A stretch of DNA of 64,000 bases from Microbacterium sp. zg-Y818 (GTDB lineage Bacteria > Actinomycetota > Actinomycetes > Actinomycetales > Microbacteriaceae): contig NZ_CP126741.1 of NCBI RefSeq assembly GCF_030246905.1, forward strand, positions 1,178,001-1,242,000. The letters run 5' to 3'. The position numbers and the translations under genes were made by a program. The notes beneath the pieces were generated by a model. The model did no database searches and was not told the DNA's origin. It worked only from the letters and a program-made list of their open reading frames with translations. This document shows positions 9,531 through 18,655 of this stretch, one piece after another. Positions within the stretch are counted from its first letter, which is position 1. Every line of letters begins with the position of its first letter.

Positions 9531-10322
9531 ATGCCCATCGAGCACGTCGCAGACCCCGCCGATCCCCGTCTGGCCGACTACCGGGACCTCACCGACGTGG
9601 CGCTGCGACGCGTGCTGGAGCCCGCCGGAGGCCTGTACATCGCGGAGTCCGCGAAGGTCATCGGCCGGGCCATCGCGGCGGGGCATCGGCCGCGGTCGAT
9701 CCTGGTGCAGGAGAAGTGGGTCGACGACGTCCGGGACCTCGCCGGCGACGCGCCCGTGTACGTCGTGCCGACAGAGGTCGCCGAGCAGCTCACCGGCTAC
9801 CAGGTGCATCGCGGCGCGCTCGCCGCGATGCACCGCCCCGTCGCCCCGCCGGTGGCGGACGTCATCGCCGGCGCGCGTCTCGTGGTCGTGCTCGAGGACA
9901 TCGTCGACCACACCAACGTGGGCGCCGCCTTCCGAAACGCCGCCGCGCTCGGCGCCGACGCCGTGCTCGTGTCTCCCCGGTGCGCCGACCCGCTCTACCG
10001 CCGCAGCGTGCGGGTGAGTATGGGCACGGTCTTCCAGGTGCCGTGGACGCGGCTGCCGAAGTGGCCCGAGGCTGGCGGCATCCTTCACGACAACGGTTTC
10101 CACCTGGCGGCGCTCGCGCTCGCCGACGACGCGGTGACGCTGGACGACTTCGCCGCCGCCCGGCCGGAGCGCGTCGCCCTCATGCTCGGTGCCGAGGGCG
10201 ACGGGCTGTCCCGCCGCGCGCTCGAAGCCGCCGACACCGTCGTCACGATCCCGATGGCCGGGGAAGTCGACTCGCTCAACGTCGCAGCGGCGAGCGCCGT
10301 CGCCCTCTGGGCCCTGCGCTGA
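9531..10322 (+). CDS. SpoU (TrmH)-family RNA 2'-O-methyltransferase
   Basis: A 263-residue SPOUT methyltransferase for rRNA or tRNA ribose. After an N-terminal substrate-binding part (LYIAESAKVIGRA), the SpoU domain has motif 1 around VDHTNVGAAFRNA, motif 2 MLGAEGDGL and motif 3 IPMAGEVDSLNVAAAS. These include the trefoil-knot residues that bind SAM. The target nucleotide cannot be assigned. It starts 99 bases from the divergent sirtuin start. A long inverted repeat follows its stop. Confidence 0.88.
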   Translation: MPIEHVADPADPRLADYRDLTDVALRRVLEPAGGLYIAESAKVIGRAIAAGHRPRSILVQEKWVDDVRDLAGDAPVYVVPTEVAEQLTGYQVHRGALAAMHRPVAPPVADVIAGARLVVVLEDIVDHTNVGAAFRNAAALGADAVLVSPRCADPLYRRSVRVSMGTVFQVPWTRLPKWPEAGGILHDNGFHLAALALADDAVTLDDFAAARPERVALMLGAEGDGLSRRALEAADTVVTIPMAGEVDSLNVAAASAVALWALR

Positions 10323-10371
10323 CGCGGGTCGCGGCGCTTGCGCTGGCGGTTGCGGCGCTGCCGTGTGCCTG

Positions 10372-10443
10372 ACTCCTCAAGACCGGGCTCGTTCCGGGTC
10401 GGAACCCGGTCCGCGAGCCGCGACGTCGCGATTCTTGAGGAGT
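10372..10443. repeat. Nested inverted repeat between convergent genes
   Basis: Outer arms ACTCCTCAAGA (10372-10382) and TCTTGAGGAGT (10433-10443) are perfect complements 50 bases apart. Inside is a second hairpin, CCGGGT-N4-ACCCGG. It lies between the SpoU gene and the convergent SGNH hydrolase gene. It could act as a bidirectional terminator, although there is no T-run, or be a dispersed palindromic element. Confidence 0.7.
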
Positions 10444-10489
10444 TGCGGCGTCCGGGGCGCCCGGCCCGCCCCGCGCCCCCAGCCACCGC

Positions 10490-11377
10490 CTACTCGCCGG
10501 CGAGGTCTCCCAGGCGCGGGACCGCCCGCACCGGCAGCGCCTCGGGGCGCTTTGCCGTGATGTGGTCGCCGGAGGACTGGTTGCGCACCCGGCGCAGCAC
10601 CCACGGCACGAGGTGCTCCCGTGCCCAGACGAGATCGTTCGCCCGCGCGGCCCGCCATGTGCGAGGCGGCACCGGCTCGGGCTGCATCGGCTGCAGGTCG
10701 TTCGGCACGTTCAGCGCGCGCAGCACCATGCGGGCCACCTCGTGGTGGCCGAGGGTGTTGTAGTGCAGGCGGTCGTCGTCGAAGAACCGCATGTCCTGCA
10801 CTTCTTTGAGCGCCCACTGGTCGGCCACAACGCAGTCGTAGCGCTCGGCGATGGCCCGGATGTTCTCGTTGTAGATCGCGACGCGCCCGCGGATGCCGCG
10901 GAACACCGGGGTGAAGTTCGTGTCGATGGCGGTGAAGATCAGCAGCGTTGCCCCGCTGGGGGTCAGCCGCACGACGGCATCCTCGAACTGCGCGGCGACG
11001 GCGTCGGGATCGCCGCCGGGGCGGATGACGTCGTTGCCGCCGGCCGAGAACGTGATGAGGTCGGGCTTCAGAGCGAGGGCCGGCTCGATCTGGGTGTCGA
11101 CGATCTGGCCGATCAGCTTGCCGCGCACGGCGAGGTTGGCGTAGGCGAAGTCGTCGACCTGGGCGCCGAGCACGGCGGCGACGCGGTCCGCCCAGCCGCG
11201 GTGTCCGCCGGGGGAGGAGGGGTCGGGGTCGCCGATGCCCTCCGTGAACGAGTCTCCGATCGCGACCATGCGTCGCCAGGGATGCTCTGTCGGGTTCGGG
11301 GTGTACTCGGCGAGACGATCTGGGGCGTCGGTCACGGAGTCGGAGGGGGAGTCGGGGTCGGTGTCGGTGTCGGGCAT
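10490..11377 (-). CDS. SGNH/GDSL hydrolase (esterase-like)
   Basis: A 295-residue single-domain SGNH hydrolase. The catalytic Ser is in IGDSFTEG (block I), followed by the YANLAVRGK region (block II), SAGGNDV (block III) and a C-terminal DRLHYNTLGHH with the Asp-His pair (block V). There is no signal peptide; the first 30 residues are an acidic Asp/Ser/Pro-rich tail, so the protein is probably cytosolic. The ATG is preceded by GAGGAGG. A clear paralogue lies at 47614-48384. Substrate unknown (ester or acetylated sugar are the usual options). Confidence 0.85.
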   Translation of the reverse strand: MPDTDTDPDSPSDSVTDAPDRLAEYTPNPTEHPWRRMVAIGDSFTEGIGDPDPSSPGGHRGWADRVAAVLGAQVDDFAYANLAVRGKLIGQIVDTQIEPALALKPDLITFSAGGNDVIRPGGDPDAVAAQFEDAVVRLTPSGATLLIFTAIDTNFTPVFRGIRGRVAIYNENIRAIAERYDCVVADQWALKEVQDMRFFDDDRLHYNTLGHHEVARMVLRALNVPNDLQPMQPEPVPPRTWRAARANDLVWAREHLVPWVLRRVRNQSSGDHITAKRPEALPVRAVPRLGDLAGE

Positions 11378-11427
11378 GGGGCCTCCTCGGCTGAACCAGC
11401 TTCGAGGCTAGCTTGCGCTGCCTCGTT

Positions 11428-11433
11428 TAGGCT
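11428..11433 (+). promoter_or_regulatory. -10 hexamer TAGGCT of the SF2 helicase gene, leaderless type
   Basis: TAGGCT is eight bases before the GTG at 11442, and no Shine-Dalgarno sequence lies between them. Confidence 0.55.
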
Positions 11434-11441
11434 GGACCGTT

Positions 11442-13274
11442 GTGGATGAACAGCAGCAGGAGCATTTCGGGAGCTTCGCTGCCGAGCACCTCTCGCCGTC
11501 GTTCCCGCAGCGCGCCCCCTGGGGAACGGCCCAGCGACTGCGTGCCTGGCAGGCCGAAGCGCTCGACCAGTACTTCGCGATGGACGGCCCCGACGGGGTC
11601 GGCAAAGGGCCCCGCGACTTTCTCGCGGCCGCCACGCCGGGCGCCGGCAAGACGACCTTCGCCCTGCGCCTGGCCACCGAGCTCCTCCGCCGGCGTATCA
11701 TCGACCGCATCGTCGTGGTGGCCCCGACCGAGCATCTGAAGACGCAGTGGGCGGATGCCGCGGCGCGCGTGTCCATCCGGCTCGACCCGAACTTCAGCAA
11801 CCGCCACGTCTCGCCCGCCCGGCACTACCACGGTGTCGCCGTGACGTACGCGCAGGTGGCGGTCAAGGCATCCGTCCACCAGCGCCTCACCGAGGATGCC
11901 CGCACCCTGGTGATCCTCGACGAGGTGCACCACGGCGGTGATGCCCTCAGCTGGGGCGACGCGCTGCGCGAGGCCTACCAGCGGGCGACCCGTCGGCTGC
12001 TGCTGTCGGGGACCCCGTTCCGCAGTGACACCGCGCCGATCCCGTTCGTGGAGTACCACCCGAACGAGAAGGGCATCAGGCTCTCCCGCACGGACTACAA
12101 CTACGGCTACGGGCGAGCCCTCGCCGATGGGGTCGTGCGTCCGGTGCTCTTCCTCGTCTACGCCGGGCAGATGCGCTGGCGAACCAAGGCCGGCGACGAG
12201 TACGAGGCGCACCTCGGTCAGGACAACACGAAGGACATCAACTCGCAGGCCTGGCGCACCGCGCTGGACCCGCAGGGCGACTGGATCCCCGCGGTGCTGC
12301 GCAGCGCCGACCGGCGTCTCACCGAGGTGCGGCAGGAAGTCCCCGACGCCGGTGGCCTCGTCATCGCGACCGACCAGACCGCCGCCCGTGCGTACGCGGC
12401 GATCCTCCGTGACATCACGGGGGAGCCCACGACCGTCGTGCTCTCGGACGACCCTGCGGCATCCGGTCGCATCGAGGAGTTCGCGAAGGGCACGTCGCGC
12501 TGGATGGTCGCGGTGCGCATGGTGTCGGAAGGCGTCGACGTGCCCCGGCTGTCGGTCGGCGTCTATGCCACGAGCGCGTCGACCCCGCTCTTCTTCGCCC
12601 AGGCGATCGGCCGCTTCGTGCGCGCTCGCCGTCGGGGCGAGTCGGCGAGCGTCTTCCTGCCGCACGTGCCGCAGCTGCTGGCCCTCGCCAATGAGATGGA
12701 GCGCGAGCGCGACCACGCGCTGGACCGCGAGTCGGGCGATGACGACGGCCTCGAGGACACCCTGCTGGCCGAGGCGGAGCGCGAGGACAAGGCATCCGAC
12801 TCGCTCACCGAGGAGTTCAGCTACCAGGCGCTCGGCTCGGTCGCCCACTTCGACCGCGTGCTCTTCGACGGCAAGGAGTTCGGCCAGCTCGCCGTGCCGG
12901 GAACCCCCGAGGAGGAGGAGTTCCTGGGCTTGCCGGGGCTGCTCGAGCCCGAGCATGTGCACGAGCTGCTCATGCAGCGGCAAGCGCGGCAGGGCCGGCA
13001 CCGCAAGGCGCGCGAGACCAGCGAGGCGCAGCAGGCGGATGCCACCGGAGCCCCGCCGGCCACGACGCTGCCGCCGGCGCTGCACCGCACGCTCAAGGAG
13101 CAGCGGCAGCTGCTCAACAGCCTCGTCGGCGTGTACGCGCGGCAGAGCGGCGAGCCGCACGGCGCGGTGCACGCCGAACTGCGACGCCTGTGCGGCGGGC
13201 CGGCGGTCTCGCACGCCACGGTCGCGCAGCTGCAGGCCCGCATCGACCTGCTCCGTCGCCGCGTGCACTCCTAG
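11442..13274 (+). CDS. DEAD/DEAH-box superfamily II helicase
   Basis: A 610-residue ATP-dependent nucleic acid motor. Walker A is ATPGAGKTT, motif II is LDEVHHGG (DEVH), motif III LLSGTPFRSD, and motif VI AIGRFVRARR closes the second RecA-like domain. The layout resembles UvrB/type III restriction (ResIII) helicases, but no nuclease or methylase gene is next to it, so a restriction role is not supported. The last 150 residues are charged and alanine-rich and look like a partner-binding tail. GTG start six to eight bases after a TAGGCT hexamer. Its biological job is not known. Confidence 0.85.
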   Translation: MDEQQQEHFGSFAAEHLSPSFPQRAPWGTAQRLRAWQAEALDQYFAMDGPDGVGKGPRDFLAAATPGAGKTTFALRLATELLRRRIIDRIVVVAPTEHLKTQWADAAARVSIRLDPNFSNRHVSPARHYHGVAVTYAQVAVKASVHQRLTEDARTLVILDEVHHGGDALSWGDALREAYQRATRRLLLSGTPFRSDTAPIPFVEYHPNEKGIRLSRTDYNYGYGRALADGVVRPVLFLVYAGQMRWRTKAGDEYEAHLGQDNTKDINSQAWRTALDPQGDWIPAVLRSADRRLTEVRQEVPDAGGLVIATDQTAARAYAAILRDITGEPTTVVLSDDPAASGRIEEFAKGTSRWMVAVRMVSEGVDVPRLSVGVYATSASTPLFFAQAIGRFVRARRRGESASVFLPHVPQLLALANEMERERDHALDRESGDDDGLEDTLLAEAEREDKASDSLTEEFSYQALGSVAHFDRVLFDGKEFGQLAVPGTPEEEEFLGLPGLLEPEHVHELLMQRQARQGRHRKARETSEAQQADATGAPPATTLPPALHRTLKEQRQLLNSLVGVYARQSGEPHGAVHAELRRLCGGPAVSHATVAQLQARIDLLRRRVHS

Positions 13275-13395
13275 CCCTCACCGCTGGCGCTTCGGAACCC
13301 CGAAATGCTGACAATCACGGTTTTCGGCCGTAACGGTCACGCGGCGCTGATTACCGTAGAAGGCATCCCCCTTCCTGCTCCCGACCGGAGGTCTC

Positions 13396-14490
13396 ATGAA
13401 CGCGCCCGCGCCCCCCGCACCGACCGCGCGGGACCGCCGGCGGTGGGCGCAGTACCTCGTCGACGAGCGCGCTGAGGCACGTCTGTACCGCACGCTCGCC
13501 GAGCGGCGGACGGGCGAAGAGCGCGAGATCCTGCTCGCGCTGGCCGATGCCGAGGGGCGACACGAGTCGCACTGGCTGGGCCTGCTCGACGGGGAGCCCA
13601 AGCGCCTGCCCAGCCCGAGCCTGGACACCCGCATGCTGGGCTGGATGGCGCGCCGGTTCGGCATGGTCTTCGTGCTGGCCCTTGCCCAGAACGCCGAGGC
13701 GCGGTCGCCGTACGAGAGCGAGCCGTATGCCACGGCGGCCATGGTCGCCGACGAGAAAGTGCACCACGAGGTGGTGCGCAACCTCGCCGCCCGCGGCAGG
13801 CGGCGTCTGTCGGGCACGTTCCGTGCGGCGGTGTTCGGCGCGAACGACGGCCTGGTGTCGAACCTCGCGCTCGTGATGGGCATCGGCGCCGCGGGGGTGG
13901 GAGCTCCTTTCGTGCTGCTGAGCGGCCTGGCCGGTCTGCTCGCCGGGGCGCTGTCGATGGCCGCGGGCGAGTTCGTCTCGGTGCGGTCGCAGCGGGAGAT
14001 GCTCGCCTCGACCGGCCATAGTGACTTCGCCGACGCGGCGTTGCCCGATCTCGACCTCGACGCCAACGAGGTGGCGCTGGTGTACCGTGCCCGCGGACTG
14101 GATGCCGACGAAGCGCTGGCCCGTGCCCGGCGCCTCGTGGAGACCGCGCAGGCGGCGGACCGGTCGCAGCCCTACCGGCGCCCGGTCGACGACGCCGAGG
14201 AGCACGACGTCGTGGGCGGAGCATGGGGCGCGGCGACGTCGAGCTTCCTGTTCTTCGCCTCCGGTGCGGTCATCCCGGTGCTGCCCTGGATCTTCGGCCT
14301 CGAAGGGGTCGTCGCCGTGGTGCTCGCTCTGGTGCTCGTCGGCATCGCGCTGCTGGCGACCGGTGCGATGGTGGGGGTGCTCTCCGGAGGCCCGCCGCTG
14401 CGCCGCGCACTGCGTCAGCTCGCGATCGGCATGGGTGCCGCAGCGATCACGTACCTGCTGGGGCTGGTGTTCGGCGTCTCGGTCGCCTGA
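13396..14490 (+). CDS. Ferritin-like domain fused to a VIT1/CCC1-family iron/manganese transporter
   Basis: A 364-residue membrane protein. The first 140 residues look like a rubrerythrin/ferritin-like four-helix unit with Glu and ExxH-type ligands (DERAEARLY, EGRHESH, QNAEARS, DEKVHHE). The remaining part is a CCC1/VIT transporter starting with AAVFGANDGLVSNLALVMG and has about five membrane segments. Such proteins export Fe2+ or Mn2+ and relieve metal or peroxide stress in other bacteria. The ATG is preceded by CGGAGG. No metal-regulator box was seen in the 121 bases upstream. Metal preference is not decidable. Confidence 0.85.
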   Translation: MNAPAPPAPTARDRRRWAQYLVDERAEARLYRTLAERRTGEEREILLALADAEGRHESHWLGLLDGEPKRLPSPSLDTRMLGWMARRFGMVFVLALAQNAEARSPYESEPYATAAMVADEKVHHEVVRNLAARGRRRLSGTFRAAVFGANDGLVSNLALVMGIGAAGVGAPFVLLSGLAGLLAGALSMAAGEFVSVRSQREMLASTGHSDFADAALPDLDLDANEVALVYRARGLDADEALARARRLVETAQAADRSQPYRRPVDDAEEHDVVGGAWGAATSSFLFFASGAVIPVLPWIFGLEGVVAVVLALVLVGIALLATGAMVGVLSGGPPLRRALRQLAIGMGAAAITYLLGLVFGVSVA

Positions 14491-14500
14491 CAGCGCGCTT

Positions 14501-14555
14501 CGCCTGTCGCATATCGTCGCTTCCGGGCGCCCGAAGCGACGAAACGCGACAGGCG
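14501..14555. repeat. Two-level nested hairpin after the VIT transporter gene
   Basis: Outer arms CGCCTGTCGC (14501-14510) and GCGACAGGCG (14546-14555) enclose inner arms TCGTCGCTTC (14514-14523) and GAAGCGACGA (14533-14542). All are perfect complements. It starts 11 bases after the stop codon and ends 38 bases before the tRNA terminator stem, so it is likely the terminator or 3' stabiliser of the transporter mRNA. Confidence 0.7.
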
Positions 14556-14593
14556 AGCGCGGCAGCGAGGTATCCGGCGCGCCCAGAAACAGA

Positions 14594-14619
14594 AGAAGGC
14601 CCCCTTTCGGGGGCCTTCT
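14594..14619 (-). terminator. Intrinsic terminator of tRNA-Leu(GAG)
   Basis: An 11-bp perfect stem, AGAAGGCCCCC with GGGGGCCTTCT around a TTTC/GAAA loop, begins six bases beyond the tRNA 3' end. In the minus direction it is followed by the T-rich TTCTGTTTCTGG. Confidence 0.8.
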
Positions 14620-14624
14620 CATCT

Positions 14625-14711
14625 GTGCGCGAGGGGGGACTTGAACCCCCACGCCCGTTAAAGGGCACTAGCACCTCAAGCTAGCGCGTCTACCTATTCC
14701 GCCACCCGCGC
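14625..14711 (-). tRNA. tRNA-Leu (anticodon GAG)
   Basis: An 87-base tRNA with acceptor GCGCGGG paired to CTCGCGC (one G-U), discriminator A, anticodon stem CTAGC/GCTAG with loop TTGAGGT (anticodon GAG), a long class II variable arm and T-arm GGGGGTTCAAGTCCCCC. CCA is not encoded. A TAGGCT hexamer at 14745-14750 (minus strand) is placed for its promoter. Confidence 0.93.
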
Positions 14712-14821
14712 ATTGGGTGAAATTGCTTTCGCAACCGAGGGTCGAGCCTAGCATGATCGCGGAGCATGTTCGAACCGGCGCCACGCCGGGCGCCCTCGCC
14801 GACAGCGGTAGCGTAGAGCGC

Positions 14822-16123
14822 ATGCCCGAGACCGAAGCCGACCTTCCCGAGGTCGTGCGCGTCGCCCGCGATCTCATCCGGTTCGACACGTCGAACTTCG
14901 GCGGCGGCAACGCCCGCGGCGAGCGCGAGGCCGCCGAATACACCGGCGCGTACCTCGAGTCACTCGGCCTCACTCCCGAGTACTACGAGCCGATCCCGCG
15001 CCGCACGAACCTGGTCGCCCGCGTCCCGGGGCGCGACCGCGACAAGCCCGCCCTGGTGCTGCACGGCCACCTCGACGTCGTCCCCGCCGTGGCCGCCGAC
15101 TGGAGCGTCGATCCCTTCGCCGGCGAGATCCGCGACGGCATGCTGTGGGGCCGCGGAGCGGTGGACATGAAGGACATGGATGCCATGATCCTCACCTCCG
15201 TCGCAGACCTGCTGCGCGCCGGCGAGCAGCCGGCCCGCGACGTGATCGTGACCTTCTTCGCCGACGAGGAGAACGGCGGTGTCGAGGGGTCCGCCCTTGT
15301 CGTCCGCGACCGTCCGGAGTGGTTCGCCGGCGCGACCGAGGCGATCAGCGAGGTGGGCGGCTACTCCATCGCCTCCGGTGACCGCCGGGCGTACCTGCTG
15401 CAGACGGGGGAGAAGAGCCTCGTCTGGATCCGCCTGCGCGCGCGCGGCCTCGCCGGCCACGGCAGCCGGTTCCACCCCGACAACGCCGTCACGCGCCTCG
15501 CCGAGGCCGTCGCCGCGCTCGGTCGCACCGAGTGGCCGCTGGCGATGACCGACACGTCCCGGCAGCTCGTCGAGGGCCTCGCCGCCCTCGTGTCCGGCGA
15601 CCCACGGCATCCCGATGCCGTCGCCGAGCAGTTCGGCCCCGCCGCCGCGTTCCTGCGCTCCACGTTCCGCACCACGACGAACCCCACCGGCCTCACCGCC
15701 GGCTACAAGCACAACGTCATCCCCGACACGGCCGAGGCGCTCATCGACGTGCGCACGGTGCCCGGGGGAGAGGATGCCGCCCTCGCGGACATCGCCGCCA
15801 TCGTCGGGCCCGACATCGAGATCGAGATCGTCCACCGCGACATCGGTCTCGAGGTGCCCTTCGCGGGCGCCCTCGTGCGCGAGATGGTCGCGGCCCTCGG
15901 CCGGCACGACCCGGGCGTCCCTGTCATCCCGTACCTCATGGGCGGGGGTACTGACAACAAGGCGCTCGCGCACCTCGGCATCGCCGGCTACGGCTTCGCG
16001 CCGCTGCGGCTGCCCGCGGATCTCGATTTCACCGGCATGTTCCACGGGGTCGACGAGCGCGTCCCCCTGGATGCCCTCGTCTTCGGACAGGCGGTTCTCA
16101 CCGACCTGCTCCGCACGTACTGA
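14822..16123 (+). CDS. M20-family metallopeptidase (ArgE/DapE/CPG2-like)
   Basis: A 433-residue amidohydrolase of the M20 family. Metal-binding motifs are [18 protein letters not shown] and FADEENGG, followed by the dimerisation domain and a C-terminal His in GMFHGVDER. It probably cleaves small peptides or N-acylated amino acids in the cytosol. The ATG at 14822 lies seven bases after TAGCGT (14809-14814), which supports it over a longer frame reaching back to 14717 into the tRNA promoter region. The exact substrate is unknown. Confidence 0.87.
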   Translation: MPETEADLPEVVRVARDLIRFDTSNFGGGNARGEREAAEYTGAYLESLGLTPEYYEPIPRRTNLVARVPGRDRDKPALVLHGHLDVVPAVAADWSVDPFAGEIRDGMLWGRGAVDMKDMDAMILTSVADLLRAGEQPARDVIVTFFADEENGGVEGSALVVRDRPEWFAGATEAISEVGGYSIASGDRRAYLLQTGEKSLVWIRLRARGLAGHGSRFHPDNAVTRLAEAVAALGRTEWPLAMTDTSRQLVEGLAALVSGDPRHPDAVAEQFGPAAAFLRSTFRTTTNPTGLTAGYKHNVIPDTAEALIDVRTVPGGEDAALADIAAIVGPDIEIEIVHRDIGLEVPFAGALVREMVAALGRHDPGVPVIPYLMGGGTDNKALAHLGIAGYGFAPLRLPADLDFTGMFHGVDERVPLDALVFGQAVLTDLLRTY

Positions 16124-16146
16124 CAGCAGTTCACCGAAAGGCGCGC

Positions 16147-16971
16147 ATGAGCTTCTTCGAAGCGATCCTCCTGGGCCTGGTCCAGGGGCTCACCGAATTC
16201 CTCCCCGTCTCCTCCAGCGCGCACCTGCGCATTCTGGGGGAGTTCCTCCCCAGCGCCGAGGACCCCGGCGCGGCCTTCACCGCGATCACGCAGATCGGCA
16301 CGGAGGCGGCGGTGGTGGTGTTCTTCTGGAAGGACATCGTCCGCATCATCACGCAGTGGTGCCGCTCGCTCGCGGGCAAGGCGCCGCGCACCGACCCCGA
16401 CGCGCGCATGGGCTGGCTGATCATCATCGGCAGCATGCCGATCGTCGTGCTGGGGCTGCTGTTCCAGGATCAGATCGAGACGGTGTTCCGCTCGATGTGG
16501 GTCGTCGCGATCATGCTGATCGCCTTCGGTCTGCTGCTCGGCATCGCCGACGCGGTGGGCGCGAAGCGCCGTGAGCTGAACGACCTCACCGTGCCACACG
16601 GCGTGGCCTTCGGGTTCGCGCAGGCGCTCGCGCTCGTCCCCGGCGTCTCGCGCTCGGGCGGCACGATCACCATGGGACTCTTCCTCGGCTACAAGCGGGC
16701 GGATGCCGCGCGCTACGCGTTCCTGCTGGCGATCCCCGCCGTCTTCGGCAGCGGCTTCTACCAGCTGTTCAAGAGCTGGGACGAGCAGGGGCCGTTCACG
16801 CTGCCGGAGACCCTCGTGGCCACCGTCGTGGCGTTCGTGATCGCGCTGGCGGTCATCGCCTTCTTCATGAAGTGGATCTCCAAGCGCAGCTTCCTGCCGT
16901 TCGTGATCTACCGCGTGGCGCTGGGCACGGTGCTGATCGTGCTGCTGTCGATGGGCGTCATCCAGCCCTGA
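16147..16971 (+). CDS. uppP: Undecaprenyl-diphosphatase
   Basis: A 274-residue integral membrane phosphatase (BacA/UppP family) that recycles undecaprenyl diphosphate to the monophosphate lipid carrier for peptidoglycan and other surface polymers, and gives bacitracin tolerance. It has [18 protein letters not shown] near the N-terminus, the second signature [11 protein letters not shown], and about seven or eight membrane helices. It starts 23 bases after the M20 gene with GAAAGG upstream and may be read on the same transcript. Confidence 0.95.
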   Translation: MSFFEAILLGLVQGLTEFLPVSSSAHLRILGEFLPSAEDPGAAFTAITQIGTEAAVVVFFWKDIVRIITQWCRSLAGKAPRTDPDARMGWLIIIGSMPIVVLGLLFQDQIETVFRSMWVVAIMLIAFGLLLGIADAVGAKRRELNDLTVPHGVAFGFAQALALVPGVSRSGGTITMGLFLGYKRADAARYAFLLAIPAVFGSGFYQLFKSWDEQGPFTLPETLVATVVAFVIALAVIAFFMKWISKRSFLPFVIYRVALGTVLIVLLSMGVIQP

Positions 16972-17006
16972 CCCCGGTCGGTCGTCGCCGCGTAGGCGGA
17001 CGCGGG

Positions 17007-17879
17007 TCAGTGCCGCGGCGGGTCGTCGCGGCCGGGCTTGGTGGGGCCCAGGCCGTCGCCGCGCCGACGCAGGTACTTCTCGAACTCCTGCGCGATGGCG
17101 TCGCCCGACGCCTCGGGGGAGTCCCACGTGTCGCGGGTGCGCTCGAGCTGGTGGATGTACTCGGTCATCTCCTCGTCGTCCGCTGCGGCGGCGTCGATCG
17201 ATGCCTCCCACGCGGCCGCCTCGGTCGCGAGGGTGCCGCGCGGCACCCGCGCGCCAGTGAGGTCCTCGAGCTTGTCCAGCAGGGCCAGAGTGGCCTTGGG
17301 CGACGGTGTGTGACCGCCGACGTAGTGCGGCACGCTGGCCCAGAGCGACGCCGAGGGGATGCCGGCGGCGTCGGCCGCCTCGTCGAGCACGGTGAGGATG
17401 CCGACCGGGCCTTCGTACGTCGAGCGCTCGAGGTCGAGCCTGGTGCGCAGCTCCTCGTTGTGGCTGCCGGCGACGACCGAGATCGGCCGTGTGTGCGGCA
17501 CATCCGACATCATCGAGCCGAGAGAGACCATTCCGGTGATGTCTTCGCGGAGCGCGACATCGATCAACTCCGCGGCGAACCCCTGCCAGGCCCGCGCCGG
17601 CTCGACGCCGGTCAGCAGCCACAGCTGCGTGCCGCGGGCGCGACGGGTCGGGCGCCAGAGCGTGGCCTGCGGCCAGGTGAGCACGCGGCGGCCGTCGGCG
17701 TCGAGCGCGATCTGCGGCCGGGTGTACTGGTAATCGAAGTACAGCTCGGGGTCGACGGAGAAGACGGGTTCGTACGAACCCTCCTCGCGCAACAGCGTGA
17801 CAGCTCCCGATGCGGCCTCGCCGGCATCGTTCCAGCCGTCGAACGCGGCCACGAGCACGCGGCGTCCCAGACCCTCCAC
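17007..17879 (-). CDS. PAC2-family protein
   Basis: A 290-residue member of the PAC2 family (named after proteasome assembly chaperone 2), conserved in actinobacteria. The N-terminus VLVAAFDGWNDAGEAASGAV and the middle VSLGSMMSDVPHTRPI with an ASVPHYVGG region are typical. Function in bacteria is not established. GTG start with GGGAG upstream. It is divergent from the HAD-trmI operon, and the locus continues into pafBC without any proteasome gene. Confidence 0.8.
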   Translation of the reverse strand: MEGLGRRVLVAAFDGWNDAGEAASGAVTLLREEGSYEPVFSVDPELYFDYQYTRPQIALDADGRRVLTWPQATLWRPTRRARGTQLWLLTGVEPARAWQGFAAELIDVALREDITGMVSLGSMMSDVPHTRPISVVAGSHNEELRTRLDLERSTYEGPVGILTVLDEAADAAGIPSASLWASVPHYVGGHTPSPKATLALLDKLEDLTGARVPRGTLATEAAAWEASIDAAAADDEEMTEYIHQLERTRDTWDSPEASGDAIAQEFEKYLRRRGDGLGPTKPGRDDPPRH

Positions 17880-17962
17880 GTGTCTCCCTTCGTCTCACCA
17901 AGGATAGGCCGGGCGCCGCCCACGCGGGCGGGCGGCGCCACGCCCGTCGGTAGCATGGGGAG

Positions 17963-18655
17963 GTGACAGCCCTCTTTTCCCCCGCCCCGCTGCGCGCTGT
18001 CCTGTGGGACATGGACGGCACCCTCGTCGACACCGAGCCCTATTGGATGGCGGCCGAGACGCCGCTGATCGAGAGCCACGGCGGCACCTGGTCGCACGAG
18101 CAGGCACTCGGGCTCGTGGGCCTGGGGCTGCACGACTCCGCCCGCATCCTGCAGGAAGCGGGGGTGCGCATGCACGAGGATGCCATCGTCGATCACCTCA
18201 CCGACGAGGTGATGCGGCAGCTGCGGGAACTCGGCAATCCCTTCCGTCCCGGCGCGCAGGAGCTGCTGGCGAGCCTGCGCGACGCGGGTGTGAAGACGGG
18301 CCTGGTCACGATGTCGTTGCGGCGCATGGCCGAGACGGTGGTCTCGCAGATCCCGTTCGAGGCGTTCGACGTCATCATCGCCGGTGACGACGCGATTCGG
18401 CCCAAGCCCTTCCCCGATCCCTACCTGCAGGCCTGCGAGGCGCTCGGAGTGACCCCCGCCGAGGTGGTCGCGATCGAGGACTCGCCCAACGGACTGCGCT
18501 CGGCAGTCGCCGCCGGCGCGGCGACGATCGGTGTGCCGCTGATGGTGTCGCTGACGGGCGCCGGCGCGCACGCACTGTGGCCGACGCTCGAGGGGCGTAC
18601 CGCCGCCGACGTCGCCGAGTTCCATGCCGACCACCGCGCAAAGGAGTCCCGATGA
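17963..18655 (+). CDS. HAD-superfamily phosphatase (beta-phosphoglucomutase/phosphatase type)
   Basis: A 230-residue HAD hydrolase. Motif I is DMDGTLVDTE, motif II includes TMSLRR, motif III lies near the Lys of RPKPFPDPYL, and motif IV is AIEDSPNG. The helical cap between motifs I and II places it in subclass I with sugar-phosphate phosphatases. The GTG start is six bases after TAGCAT (17951-17956). The last four bases overlap the trmI start (ATGA), suggesting coupled expression. Substrate unknown. Confidence 0.87.
   Translation: MTALFSPAPLRAVLWDMDGTLVDTEPYWMAAETPLIESHGGTWSHEQALGLVGLGLHDSARILQEAGVRMHEDAIVDHLTDEVMRQLRELGNPFRPGAQELLASLRDAGVKTGLVTMSLRRMAETVVSQIPFEAFDVIIAGDDAIRPKPFPDPYLQACEALGVTPAEVVAIEDSPNGLRSAVAAGAATIGVPLMVSLTGAGAHALWPTLEGRTAADVAEFHADHRAKESR

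Noticed and set aside
11442..13274. Restriction-modification or defence helicase
   Set aside because: The helicase has ResIII-like motifs, but no methylase, nuclease or other defence gene lies beside it; neighbours are housekeeping genes.
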